Part shown: one piece after another, positions 15,466 to 23,830 of the stretch
How positions within the stretch are numbered: position 1 is the first letter of the stretch
Layout: every line of letters starts with the position of its first letter
Assembly (NCBI GenBank): GCA_025463875.1
Contig: JAODBI010000037.1
Location: 1 to 35,913, forward strand
DNA: 35,913 bases
DNA from: Actinomycetes bacterium
GTDB taxonomy: Bacteria > Actinomycetota > Acidimicrobiia > IMCC26256 > PALSA-610
Direction of reading: 5' to 3'
The notes under the pieces: generated by a model
Told to the model about the DNA's origin: nothing
The model's input: the letters and a program-made list of their open reading frames with translations, nothing else
Databases searched by the model: none
Position numbers and translations under genes: made by a program

Positions 15466-17313
15466 TCAGTTGTGAACGGTGATGCTCACCTTCGCAGTTG
15501 TAGTGGTGTGTCCCGCGGAGTTAGTAGCGACGCTGGTCAACGTGTACCGGCCGTTCGGAACTGCGGTCGAGTCCCAGCGATAGACCCACCCGTAGCCTCG
15601 GACCGCGGCTCCGATGCGCGTATCCGAGTAGTTGCCGCCCGTGAGACGAAACTCCACCGCGCTTACGTCGTTTCGCGATGTTGACGCAACGAGCGGGGTT
15701 GTGCCTGTGACAGTCGCGCCGTTCTTGGGCATGTCGACCGAAACGGCATCCTGAACGACGCACGCCCCCGACGCGCGGAGCATCCACGGCGTCGTGGCTT
15801 GCAACCCTGGCAGATCGATGCTCGCGGTCGCACCCGGCGGAACACGGCCGATCGTGACCCAGATCGGGCCGAATCGGCGGACCTGCACGATGACTCCCCG
15901 GTCCGGAGCCCCGAGAACGGTCGTCGACGTAGCGGGAATCGGCGCTGCAGCCGCAAGCGGAAGGCACCGACCGGGCCGCGAACCCGGGACGACTGTCACT
16001 CGGAATCCGCCCAGGGCGATGAGCGCGACATCGGGACGTTCGGGGCGAGTCCGAGGTGGAGCCCCGTACTTGACGACGAGACTCCGGTAGTCGCCAGCGG
16101 ACAGGGACGCGAAGCCGCCGAGCGGGATAATCACTCGATCTGGAACGACCTCCGTGCCGAGATTGGCAACGATCAAGTTCTGTCGTATACGCCGATGCCC
16201 GATTTCGAGGGCTCGCGCTTCATGGAAAATGCCGCCGTGGTTCGTGGACACGACGAGCCCGGCCACGACGAGCCCAGCGATGACCGCAGCGCGTCCGTGC
16301 ATCCGCAGCGCACGACTTGGGCGCTGCACAGGAAGAAAGGCAAGGATTACGAGAACCGACCCCACGAACCGGTATCGAACCGCGTCGCTGCTGGAAAGTA
16401 GGCCACGCGAGTACGCCAGTGCGACCCACCAAAACAGAAGCGCGGCGCTCCAGGCGAGTTCGTGACACGCGATGCGCGGACCTCTCCTGACCCGCCAACC
16501 GAGGTTCACCACGAAGAGAACTGCGAGCACAAGGCCCAGCAGTCGATTGCCACCAACCAAACCCTGGAATGATCCGGCAAGCCCATGGCGTACAAACTCG
16601 ACGCCCTGGGAGAATGTCCGAGCAAGCGGGCCTCGGCCCTGGTCACCGACCAACAGCCACCACCCTCCCCAAGCGGCGCTGGGCACGAGCACGGACATCC
16701 ACCGCCGCAGCGGAGCCCGCACAACCGCGACATAGACCAGACAGCCGACGGAAGCCGCGACACCGACGCCGGAGCAGCAGAGCGCGAAGCTCAGAGCCAG
16801 GACCAAGGCAAAGTCGGCTGCGCGGCTTTCCCGTGTCAGCAGCCAAGCGCAGTAGATCGCGGCGGTGAGTGCGAAGTAATAGTTGAAGGTCACTGGGAGT
16901 ATCACGAAACGCGGATACCACAACATTGAAGCGGCCACGATCAACGCGGGCGCAGCGCCAAGTCGATCTCGCACAAGAAGGAATAGCGCCCCAGCGACGA
17001 CTGCGCCGCTGACAACCCCCACAACTCGTAGTGGAAGGTAGGAACCGAACCCGAAGACCGAGTACAACAGCCGATACACGGCGATCGGAACGATGCTTAA
17101 GTTGTTGTTATAGGGCTGGAAGAAATCGCCGAGACTCTGGCCACGGTCAGCCAATCGCCAGTCGTCGGCAAACAACCCGTAACCACTCGACTTCAGGATG
17201 AAACAGACGATCGTCGCAGCCAACAGGAGAACGAGAGCCACGTCGACGATGCCGAAACCCGACCCGACTTCCGCCGATCGCTGCTCGCTGGAGGCTGTGG
17301 CGGTCTCGTTCAT
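15466..17313 (-). CDS. polytopic membrane protein, GT-C-like, with Ig-like C-terminus
   Basis: 615 residues from the ATG at 17313 (a GTG one codon before is possible; the ribosome site is weak). After a short cytoplasmic arm, the first helix is followed by GYGLFADDWRLADRG, an acidic Asp-Asp loop in the place where GT-C glycosyltransferases carry a DD or DE motif. About eleven hydrophobic helices reach residue 400. The remaining 200 residues are probably extracytoplasmic; the last 90 (VDMPKNGATVTGTTPLVAST, then YRWDSTAVPNGRYTLTSVAT) form an Ig-like domain of the bacterial Big type. It probably transfers a lipid-linked sugar at the outer face of the membrane, by analogy only. Confidence 0.75.
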   Translation of the reverse strand: MNETATASSEQRSAEVGSGFGIVDVALVLLLAATIVCFILKSSGYGLFADDWRLADRGQSLGDFFQPYNNNLSIVPIAVYRLLYSVFGFGSYLPLRVVGVVSGAVVAGALFLLVRDRLGAAPALIVAASMLWYPRFVILPVTFNYYFALTAAIYCAWLLTRESRAADFALVLALSFALCCSGVGVAASVGCLVYVAVVRAPLRRWMSVLVPSAAWGGWWLLVGDQGRGPLARTFSQGVEFVRHGLAGSFQGLVGGNRLLGLVLAVLFVVNLGWRVRRGPRIACHELAWSAALLFWWVALAYSRGLLSSSDAVRYRFVGSVLVILAFLPVQRPSRALRMHGRAAVIAGLVVAGLVVSTNHGGIFHEARALEIGHRRIRQNLIVANLGTEVVPDRVIIPLGGFASLSAGDYRSLVVKYGAPPRTRPERPDVALIALGGFRVTVVPGSRPGRCLPLAAAAPIPATSTTVLGAPDRGVIVQVRRFGPIWVTIGRVPPGATASIDLPGLQATTPWMLRASGACVVQDAVSVDMPKNGATVTGTTPLVASTSRNDVSAVEFRLTGGNYSDTRIGAAVRGYGWVYRWDSTAVPNGRYTLTSVATNSAGHTTTTAKVSITVHN

Positions 17314-17555
17314 CACCGCGGCTGCTCGTCGCGCTCGGGCGATGTTCCGTTCACTACGATGAGCGACGAAGTGTTGATCGCGCTTCTGGAACAGATCATC
17401 AAGACAACCCGCGACTGCTCGACCTGATCTCGCGGTCACTCGAGATCGAGATACCGATCGGCAGATTCGTCCGGTCGGCGAGTGGGACCTTGCCATGGCC
17501 TGCGCTCGGCGCGAGGGATGCGAGTAATCGTGGTGGGCGGTAGTCGGGAGTTCGC
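17314..17555. other. divergent intergenic region
   Basis: Space of 242 bases between the GT-C-like gene and the next secreted-protein gene, which read away from each other; it should hold both promoters. A 22-codon frame at 17359 (MSDEVLIALLEQIIKT) lacks a ribosome site and is probably not a gene. Confidence 0.3.
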
Positions 17556-18113
17556 ATGCGTTTCTCGCGTATCACCGTGGCTGCAACTCTGCTTACGCTA
17601 ACTCTTCTGGGCTCGTCGTCACCGAGTGCAGCGCTCGTCTCGTCACCGAACGAAACGACAACGACGATGATCACGGCCCTTTGTACGGCGTCTTTCTTGT
17701 TCTCGCCGCCACCACCACTCCCGCCGCTCCCGGGGCCATCGCTGGTAGCGGTGCCCGTGACTCTGACTGTTCCTCGGCGTGTTCATCGCGGCGCCGCGCT
17801 CGACCCGCTGCTCAAGGTCGATGTTCCACAAAGTGGAGTCCTCGTGGATCGCGCGTTGCTCTCTGGCGCGCCCGGAATCTCGCCGACGGTCGGAGCGTTG
17901 TCGGGCCCACCGCTCCACGGCAATGTGCGGTTCACCGCGACGGATCGTGCCGGGACGCTGATCAAATGGCGGCTCGACGAGTTCGACGTGGCGTTCGTCA
18001 TCTACGACCCGAACGGCCAGGCATTCGTCGTCGCAGAGGGCTGCCCGGCACCAGTTCGCACTGTGCTCGCAACCACGCGAATCATCGGCGCCGTAGCATC
18101 GCTCAGCGGCTGA
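17556..18113 (+). CDS. secreted protein with Pro-rich segment
   Basis: 185 residues; ATG at 17556 with GGGAG upstream. The signal peptide runs to about residue 26 (core VAATLLTLTLLGSSS, then SAA). A Thr/Ser stretch and a Pro-rich linker (FSPPPPLPPLPGPS) precede a beta-rich domain from residue 65 to the end, with only two late or early Cys. No known family motif is visible. It lies among other secreted-protein genes, and its 3' end overlaps the end of the HAD relic on the other strand by 11 bases. Confidence 0.65.
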   Translation: MRFSRITVAATLLTLTLLGSSSPSAALVSSPNETTTTMITALCTASFLFSPPPPLPPLPGPSLVAVPVTLTVPRRVHRGAALDPLLKVDVPQSGVLVDRALLSGAPGISPTVGALSGPPLHGNVRFTATDRAGTLIKWRLDEFDVAFVIYDPNGQAFVVAEGCPAPVRTVLATTRIIGAVASLSG

Positions 18114-18654
18114 TTCGGAGCTCGACCCTCACGCGCCCGCAGTGCGCGCGCTCCCCATCTGGCCGGCACGTCACCATCGCGATGACAAGTACAGGGTTCG
18201 ATCTCGCGCCGAGGCGGCGATTCCGATCGGATCTGGGCGGGGCCGATCGGGCGTCGAGTAGGCCGGGCACGGCGCGCGGCGCGTCGAGGAACGAGCGGCT
18301 TTCGACCGCTACTGATGCCGCCGCCCGCGCCGCTGGTGACGCATTGAGCGCGACAGAGAATCCCGTAGCCGCAAACATCGGCAGATCGGAACGGCCGTCG
18401 CCGACTGCGACGATCTGATCCATGCGCAGGCCGCGTGCGTCGCAGTAGTCACGGAGGAACCCAACCTTGTCCTCAGGTTCGAAGTGCTGCGCAACTCGAC
18501 CAGCGAGGACCCCGTTCCCGTCAACGTGCATGACGGTCCCGGAGACCGCTGAGAACCCAAAGCGATCGGCCACGCATTGAGCGGCAAAACTCCACGTCAC
18601 GGTGCACAACACTGCCTCAACCCCGAAAGCCGCCGTTGCCCGTTGACTCTGAAA
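18103..18654 (-). pseudogene. C-terminal half of SerB-like HAD phosphatase
   Basis: The frame opens directly after the stop of the secreted-protein gene at 18655 and reads AFGVEAVLCTVTWSFAAQ, GFSAVSGTVMHVDGNGVLAG, EDKVGFLRDYC and the HAD motif IV region VAVGDGRSDLPMF, then VALNASPAARAAASVAV. This is the second half of a HAD-IB phosphatase of the phosphoserine-phosphatase kind. The first half with the nucleophile motif DxDGT is absent, so it cannot be active. The last 40 or so residues to 18103 look like run-on beyond the normal end. Confidence 0.75.
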
Positions 18655-19062
18655 TCAGTCGAACACTTGTGTGTGATGGACCATGTATTGCGCGTACGAC
18701 ACGCCAGTGACGCCGTTGAAGTCCAAGCACTCTGCGCTGATCGTCGTGTGGCGGAGGTTGACGCCCGAAAAGAAGAAGGTGACGGTCCCCGACCACGACC
18801 CGTCCGGGTTGGCCGCGAGGACCTGGCCGGAGCCGCCTCCGGGCCCGAACGACACGTTGATCTGCACCAAGATGCTGTCTCCCGGAGTCGGCACGGCCGG
18901 ACACGAGCGGATCGACGCAACCCGGACCGGCACACCGCTCGTGATCTTGGCCGGACTCGTCCACGGCAAGCCGGGCATATCCGCGCCAGCGGGAAGGCTG
19001 GAGCCGCCGACCACCAGCGCGGCCATGAGCGTAAGGCAACCGATCCACCTGCTGATTCTCAC
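18655..19062 (-). CDS. small secreted protein
   Basis: 135 residues from a GTG at 19062 with GAGG seven bases upstream. Signal peptide residues 1-27 (core IGCLTLMAALVVGGSSLPAG, cleavage near AGA). The mature part of about 105 residues looks like one beta-sandwich with two Cys (SCPAVP and AECLDF), which could form a disulfide. Motifs such as GDSILVQINVSF and NPDGSWSGTVTF are seen in many small actinobacterial exported proteins of unknown role. It sits between relics of two different HAD phosphatases. Confidence 0.7.
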   Translation of the reverse strand: MRISRWIGCLTLMAALVVGGSSLPAGADMPGLPWTSPAKITSGVPVRVASIRSCPAVPTPGDSILVQINVSFGPGGGSGQVLAANPDGSWSGTVTFFFSGVNLRHTTISAECLDFNGVTGVSYAQYMVHHTQVFD

Positions 19063-19198
19063 GACATACCTCGCAGTTGCCCGCCGGTGGGCGTTTGCCC
19101 GGCCGAGGGCGGGTCAAGGTGATCGTCGCCGATGGATCAGCGTGAGTCAATCCGCTCCGTTGCCCGAGCGCGCCGGCGCGCGAGTGCCGATCGGCAGT

Positions 19199-19418
19199 TC
19201 TCGGCGGCGCGTTGAATGAACAGGTGCGCGAGCCGAGACCCAGCGAGTCGAGCGTCCCAAAGCTCGGTGAGGTCCGCGATCTAAGCGGCGGCCCCTGGAG
19301 GATCATCCTGCACGTGTGTCGTGAGCACGGCGACGACCTGCATTCCCGCCGCGCGACCCGAAGCAACCCCAGATGGCGCATCCTCTAGCACGACGCATTG
19401 GTCGATCACAGCGTCACA
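19199..19418 (-). pseudogene. relic of beta-phosphoglucomutase-like HAD phosphatase
   Basis: The minus strand reads DAVIDQ, CVVLEDAPSGVASGRAAGMQ and VVAVLTTH, the motif III-IV region of beta-PGM-like HAD hydrolases (CxVFEDAPxGxxAGxAAGM). A TAG at 19281-19283 interrupts it before IADLTELWDAR, which matches the family's final strand. The part upstream, with the nucleophile and cap, is missing beyond a TGA at 19419. It is a different HAD subfamily from the relic at 18103-18654. Confidence 0.7.
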
Positions 19419-19489
19419 TCACCCTGCGCAGCGGCCTCGTGGAACGCAAGGCCAACGCAACCATCGCCTTTCCGGCGTCCGGTGCATCA

Positions 19490-19621
19490 TCCGCCGTGCC
19501 CGTCGTTCCAGGTCGACAACGGTGGCCCTTCCTGTCAGTCATCGCCGGACTCCTCGCGCTTGCCCCCCTTTTCATCGCGTACGCGCGACAGCGAGGAAAG
19601 CGACATCGCGAATTGTCATGA
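19490..19621 (+). other. possible relic: transmembrane tail of a lost gene
   Basis: The last 40 codons of an open frame on the plus strand read as a Pro/Val linker, one hydrophobic helix (FLSVIAGLLALAPLFIAYA) and a basic end (RQRGKRHRELS). That is the layout of a C-terminal membrane anchor of a surface protein, but no LPXTG motif is present, and the part upstream is antisense to the HAD relic. Bases 19622-19791 show nothing I can name. Confidence 0.25.
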
Positions 19622-19791
19622 TGGCAGGTGGCCACGGACCCTTGGTCGGCGATGACGGAGAACGCAGCTCGAATCTCGCTCGTGCTGGTCGGACGTCGTC
19701 GTCGACCCGCAAGCGACAGGGCCCAAGGGTGGCTCAGGGTGACGGAAACGTACGACCCCCGCGATCGAGGGCCGTCAGCGCCTCGTCGGCG

Positions 19792-21057
19792 CTACCGACT
19801 CGGGGAACCGGCCGGGACCGGCTCACGGATGTCACGCGCATCCGGTATGCCCGCCGATGGCCCGTGTATCGGTAGCACCATGGTGAAGGTGGATCCTTTG
19901 GGTGAGGAGGTGACCTGCATTACCCCGCGATGTGATTGAACGATGTGATTGACGATGTAGAGGCCCAGTCCAGTTCCCTGCACCTGCCGTTGCTTCGCCT
20001 GGCGACCGCGAAAGAAACGAGTGAACAGCTTGTTCTGTTCCGCAATCGGGATCCCCGAACCGGTGTCGCGTACGGAGATCGCGATGTCGTCACCTGTGGT
20101 GCGAGTGCGGACCTCGATCTGGCCGCCTGGCAGCGTGAACTTCACGGCGTTGGACACGAGGTTCAGAACCGCGCGTTCCAGCTGTTCCTGATCCCCCTCG
20201 AGTCGAACATCGGGACCGAGATCGATGATGAGGTCCAGTTCGGCCTTCGCGATCGCGGGCGCGGTGGTGTCCTGCACGTGCGCGATCACATCGCGGAGGT
20301 CGACCGTCCCAATTTTGAGATCGTCTTCATCAGCGTCGATGCGCGACATGGTGAGGAGATCTTCGATCAAGGCGAGAAGCTGGCGGCTGTTGCGCTCGAC
20401 GACGCCCAACATGCGGAGTTGTTCCTTGTTTTGCATACCGGGCGCGCCGTCGATCAGCAGCTCTGCGTACCCGAGTACGCCGGTGAGCGGACTTCGAAGT
20501 TCATGCGAGATCTTGGAGACGAAGTCGCTCTGCGCGCTCGCGAGTTCCTGCATCTCGTGGCGGGTCCTCGCATTGACCAGATACACGGACGTGACGTCCG
20601 CCAGTGTTTTCGCGGCATCGACTGCGTCGTCGCTCAGAGCTCCGGGCGTCTCGCGGTAGAGATCAAGCGCTCCGAAGCGTTCGTTGCCGTTGTGCAACGG
20701 AAAGGTGAACACTGCCCTGAGCCCTGCCGCGAGCGCGCGAGCGCAAAAGGTCGGAAATCGTGTTTCGAGACGAAGGTCGGGAACGGCGACGGCGTCGCCG
20801 GACTCGTAGGCAGTCAGACACGGCCCTTCGCGGAGTAGCGTCTGCAACCGCTCGTATCGCAGCGCCGCCGGGTCGGATGCAGCAATGTATTCGGGGTCCC
20901 CGCCTGGAACGATCAACGTCACTCCCGCCGACGTGATCGGCAATACCTCGACGATGCGCTCGACGAGACCGTCGAGAATGGCCTGCGACGGGACATCCGT
21001 CAGCAGAGTCTGCGCAAACTCCTTGAGCACCTGGGAGAGCAGCTTCTCGCTCGGCAT
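19792..21057 (-). CDS. GAF-domain sensor histidine kinase, soluble
   Basis: 421 residues, no signal peptide or membrane helix. Residues about 15-160 form a GAF domain (LVERIVEVLPITSAGVTLIV, REGPCLTAYESG, FTFPLHNGNERFGALDLY). HisKA follows with the H-box SKISHELRSPLTG (His185). The ATPase domain has the N-box LNLVSNAVKFT, the G1-box VRDTGSGIP and the G2-box GTGLGLY. It would sense a cytosolic signal through GAF and phosphorylate a response regulator; none is encoded next to it, so it is an orphan kinase here. A weak hairpin (AGCGCC/GGCGCT, 19777-19793) overlaps the stop. Confidence 0.93.
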   Translation of the reverse strand: MPSEKLLSQVLKEFAQTLLTDVPSQAILDGLVERIVEVLPITSAGVTLIVPGGDPEYIAASDPAALRYERLQTLLREGPCLTAYESGDAVAVPDLRLETRFPTFCARALAAGLRAVFTFPLHNGNERFGALDLYRETPGALSDDAVDAAKTLADVTSVYLVNARTRHEMQELASAQSDFVSKISHELRSPLTGVLGYAELLIDGAPGMQNKEQLRMLGVVERNSRQLLALIEDLLTMSRIDADEDDLKIGTVDLRDVIAHVQDTTAPAIAKAELDLIIDLGPDVRLEGDQEQLERAVLNLVSNAVKFTLPGGQIEVRTRTTGDDIAISVRDTGSGIPIAEQNKLFTRFFRGRQAKQRQVQGTGLGLYIVNHIVQSHRGVMQVTSSPKGSTFTMVLPIHGPSAGIPDARDIREPVPAGSPSR

Positions 21058-21350
21058 ACGACCGCCTGAATCAAGACGGGTGGGCCGGGGACCAGGGCGA
21101 CACCTTGAGGTTACGGAACCGACTGAACTCTAGGCGCGTCGCGGCTGCGTGACACGCTTCCGCCCCGCTCGGCCCGCGCGCTCAATCTCCACGATCGCGA
21201 CGCATCGGCCGTGCACTCTCCTGGTCGGAGATCGCGTAGGCGGCTCGACTGACGTGAGTGGGTGGACAAGAGTCGACACCGCGGCGTCACAACGAGTCGT
21301 TACCACGGTCGTTCGTCGCCGGTCGACTGGCTCAGTGAATGCAGCGCGAG

Positions 21351-21378
21351 GAGGCGCGAGTCTCTCGACTCGCGCCTC
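21351..21378. terminator. hairpin terminator after 21399-22037
   Basis: GAGGCGCGAGT (21351-21361) and ACTCGCGCCTC (21368-21378) form a perfect 11-bp stem with a 6-base loop, 21 bases beyond the stop of the minus-strand gene at 21399. There is no T run. Confidence 0.7.
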
Positions 21379-21398
21379 TGCTTGGTGAGTTTGGGGCG

Positions 21399-22037
21399 CT
21401 AGACGATACGGCGATACATGAGTTGGCTGGTGGCCGCGGGCTCCTCGCTGTAGACGCCGCGAACGCTCTTGTCGACGAACTCGCCGAACTTCGTGTCAGC
21501 AGCGAGCTTCTGTTGCGCGGTTTCGAATTCCTTGATGTCGGCGTAACCGCTGACCCAACCCACCATGCCGTAGGCGCCGGTCGTACCGGCGACGAACATC
21601 GTCGGAATACCCGCAGTCTTTTCGGCGCGTTGTGCAATTTCCACGCCGAGCTCGAGCCCCTTGGTCAGATTCCCGGTCGCGCAGACAGACTGCACCGTGC
21701 CTACGTACTCCACTGGACGGTTCGCGTCGGGCTCGCCGTAGACGACTTGGAGCAATGAGTCGTCCTCGTCGGCAAGCACGAACTTGGTACCGGCGTCGGA
21801 CTGGGAGATGAACCCATCGTCCGCGTTCAACTTGTCGGTCGCCGCTTCGAGCGCTGCAAGGTCGGGAACGAACGTGCTCCACACGATGGTCCCCACCATG
21901 GGCGAGAACACCTGTGCGTAAAGCGAAAGGGGCAATCCCCCGACTTGGCTGGCCTTTTCGGTGATGTCTGTTGCCCACGCCATCGCGGCGCGGGTGTTCC
22001 CCGGAGCGAGACGTGCGCGTCGACTGAAGAGATACAT
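21399..22037 (-). CDS. uncharacterised protein, dimeric alpha/beta-barrel-like
   Basis: 212 residues; the ATG at 22037 follows GGGGAGG, which rejects a longer frame. It is soluble, with no signal peptide. Two halves appear related: MAWATDITEKASQVGG..LYAQVF..GTIVWSTFVPDLAALEAA and LELGVEIAQRAEKTAGI..MFVAGTTGAYGMVGWVSGYADIKEFETA. Each has a long helix, a strand pair and a second helix, as in ferredoxin-like dimeric barrel proteins fused in tandem. Homologues I know of in actinobacteria are hypothetical. It ends SQLMYRRIV. It stands as a single gene with its own terminator. Confidence 0.75.
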   Translation of the reverse strand: MYLFSRRARLAPGNTRAAMAWATDITEKASQVGGLPLSLYAQVFSPMVGTIVWSTFVPDLAALEAATDKLNADDGFISQSDAGTKFVLADEDDSLLQVVYGEPDANRPVEYVGTVQSVCATGNLTKGLELGVEIAQRAEKTAGIPTMFVAGTTGAYGMVGWVSGYADIKEFETAQQKLAADTKFGEFVDKSVRGVYSEEPAATSQLMYRRIV

Positions 22038-22554
22038 CTTGAGCCTCCCCGTTCTGGTGCGGTAGCCGGGCAATCTGACCGGATACCTCAACGGACTCTC
22101 GCACTCGCTTTCTCGACAAGCAATAGGAGTGAGTTGTCGCTACTGACGCCGCGCACTGCCGACGCGCCGGTGCCGCACCGCAGTTGAATCGCGCTTCTGC
22201 GGCCGGCCTTTCGTAACGCTTTCGTCGTAGGATATTCCGAGGACCACGGCCACGCTTCGTTGCTGATGCGACGCCGCGCGCCGTGACGATCGCGCAAACT
22301 GTCGTCGCGACTCGCGACGCGACTCGCCCGATTGCATCGGACGAGATTCGGCGCATGGTCGACGCCGTCGGCGACAAGGTCCGTCTCTCGCCGACGCAGA
22401 CCCGAAGACCAAGACCGCGCACGACCGGCGTGTCGTCACGGTCGAGGGCCGCCAATCGGGCCGTGTGCATAACGAGCGTGTCGGAGGGGCGACACACACC
22501 CGAAGTACATGCGCCCCCTGGGAGGCGTGGCTAACCGCTGCATGACGGCGACTG
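22038..22554. other. gene-free stretch upstream of YdeP-tail relic
   Basis: About 500 bases. The right end should contain the promoter for the minus-strand gene at 21399-22037. Open frames on both strands are Arg-rich and carry no motif. A frame with PKTKTAHDRRVVTVEGRQ near 22400-22450 may be a fragment of a lost gene, but I could not assign it. Confidence 0.35.
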
Positions 22555-22665
22555 TGTGCCGGGGCTATCCCGGAACTACTCCCGCAATTAGTTCGGGAAC
22601 TACTCCCGGGGCAGCCGGTGACCAAGCATCTCGTCGTCGAGGTGACTCCAGCTGATACGACGTAG
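22555..22665 (+). pseudogene. C-terminal tail relic of a YdeP-like molybdoenzyme gene
   Basis: A 36-codon stretch ending in TAG reads CAGAIPELL and, after an insertion, GQPVTKHLVVEVTPADTT. The intact YdeP-like protein at 30343-32706 ends with CAAGYMPELN and EQPVTKHLVVEVRP. The DNA word CAGCCGGTGACCAAGCATCT and the 13 bases after it differ at one position only between the two places. The inserted part contains a tandem copy of GAACTACTCCCG 24 bases apart. Nothing else of the 2.4-kb gene remains upstream; a TGA lies 9 bases before the first matching codon. Confidence 0.7.
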
Positions 22666-22749
22666 CCCGTTACGCACCGCTCGCCGGCCGCGACCAGAGA
22701 CCTGTTGGCGGGCGAGCGCGGCCGATCCCGGTGATGGCGAGCGCTCAGT

Positions 22750-23700
22750 TCAGCGGAACGGCGCGCGTCCGGGACGAGCGCGAGCGACCGGCGTCAGATA
22801 CACGTATTGGATGACCGGAAATCGCTCTCGAAGCGCGGTGGCCGAGTCCAGGATTGTTTGCTCCACGACCGGAACACCCAAGTTCTCGGCGAACACGATG
22901 TCGCCATCGACGATCACAGCCGCCGGCCCGATAACTACGGCGAACAAGTCCGAGATGCCAACCACTCCCACCTGCTCGGCGATGATGCGGCGCATCTCGC
23001 GGAGCATGGGTGGCGGAACGCCACGACCGGTGAGGAGCTCCCGATTCGTTTGCAACAAAAGCACGGACGCCACGAGAAGCAGTAGTCCGATGAGTGCGCT
23101 CGCTACGGTGTCGGGCGTCGCGCTCCGCGTCGCTTGACTTGCGGCCAGCCCAAAGAGTGCGACGACGCCACCGAGGATCGCGCAACCTCCGCCGACCACG
23201 ACGGTCGTCGCAGCTGAGTCAGTCGTTTCCCGCACGTAGGTTCGCAGCGGGACGCCGCGGGCGGCCGCGCGCTTGCGTAGTGGTCGTAGCGCAATCTCCA
23301 AGGCGAACGCATCGAGCGCGAGCGTCGCGGCCAGCACGACGTAGCCGATCGCGAAGTCATCCATGGGTGACGGATGCAGCGCGGCGCGGACGGCTCCGGC
23401 GAGCGCGAGTCCGGCACCGCCCACGAAAATGCCGAGCGCCGCGAACAACGACCAGAAGAAGCGTTCCCGTCCGTACCCGAGGGGGTGGGTCGCACTCGGA
23501 GGCCGAGCGCTGCTGAGCACGCCGATGAGCAAGAAGACGCCAACCGCCACCTCGGCAGCATTTGCGGTGGTCTGGGCGCGCAGAGCGACGGAGCCGGTCA
23601 CCAACGCCGCTACGCCGAGCGCGAGCATCTCGACGAAGTTCGCGCCGAGATCAGCGAGCACACCGCGGCGCGTCCCTCGAGCGGCGGTCGTATCAGGCAT
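22750..23700 (-). CDS. cation diffusion facilitator (CDF) family protein, atypical site
   Basis: 316 residues; ATG at 23700 with GAGG eight bases upstream. The family signature HPLGYGRERFFWSL after the second helix and six hydrophobic segments are clear; the C-terminal 75 residues (MLREMRRIIAEQVGVVGISD, then DGDIVFAENLGV) are the usual cytoplasmic metallochaperone-like domain. CDF proteins export Zn2+, Fe2+ or Mn2+ in exchange for protons. In the second helix the usual H-S-x-x-D is replaced by A-N-A-A-E (in AQTTANAAEVAVG), and the fifth helix has TDSAATT where relatives carry EDSAA, so the transport site may be altered or lost. Divergent from the DUF1275 gene. Confidence 0.82.
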   Translation of the reverse strand: MPDTTAARGTRRGVLADLGANFVEMLALGVAALVTGSVALRAQTTANAAEVAVGVFLLIGVLSSARPPSATHPLGYGRERFFWSLFAALGIFVGGAGLALAGAVRAALHPSPMDDFAIGYVVLAATLALDAFALEIALRPLRKRAAARGVPLRTYVRETTDSAATTVVVGGGCAILGGVVALFGLAASQATRSATPDTVASALIGLLLLVASVLLLQTNRELLTGRGVPPPMLREMRRIIAEQVGVVGISDLFAVVIGPAAVIVDGDIVFAENLGVPVVEQTILDSATALRERFPVIQYVYLTPVARARPGRAPFR

Positions 23701-23830
23701 CGCGCGACCTCGTCGGGTCCGGCGAACGTTCGATCGCTCACCACCATGCTTCCTTCGCGGGGGCCGTTCAACCCGAAGACGCGCAAGAACGCCTGTAACC
23801 TCGGCGCTCATCTCAGAAGGAACTCCTCGA

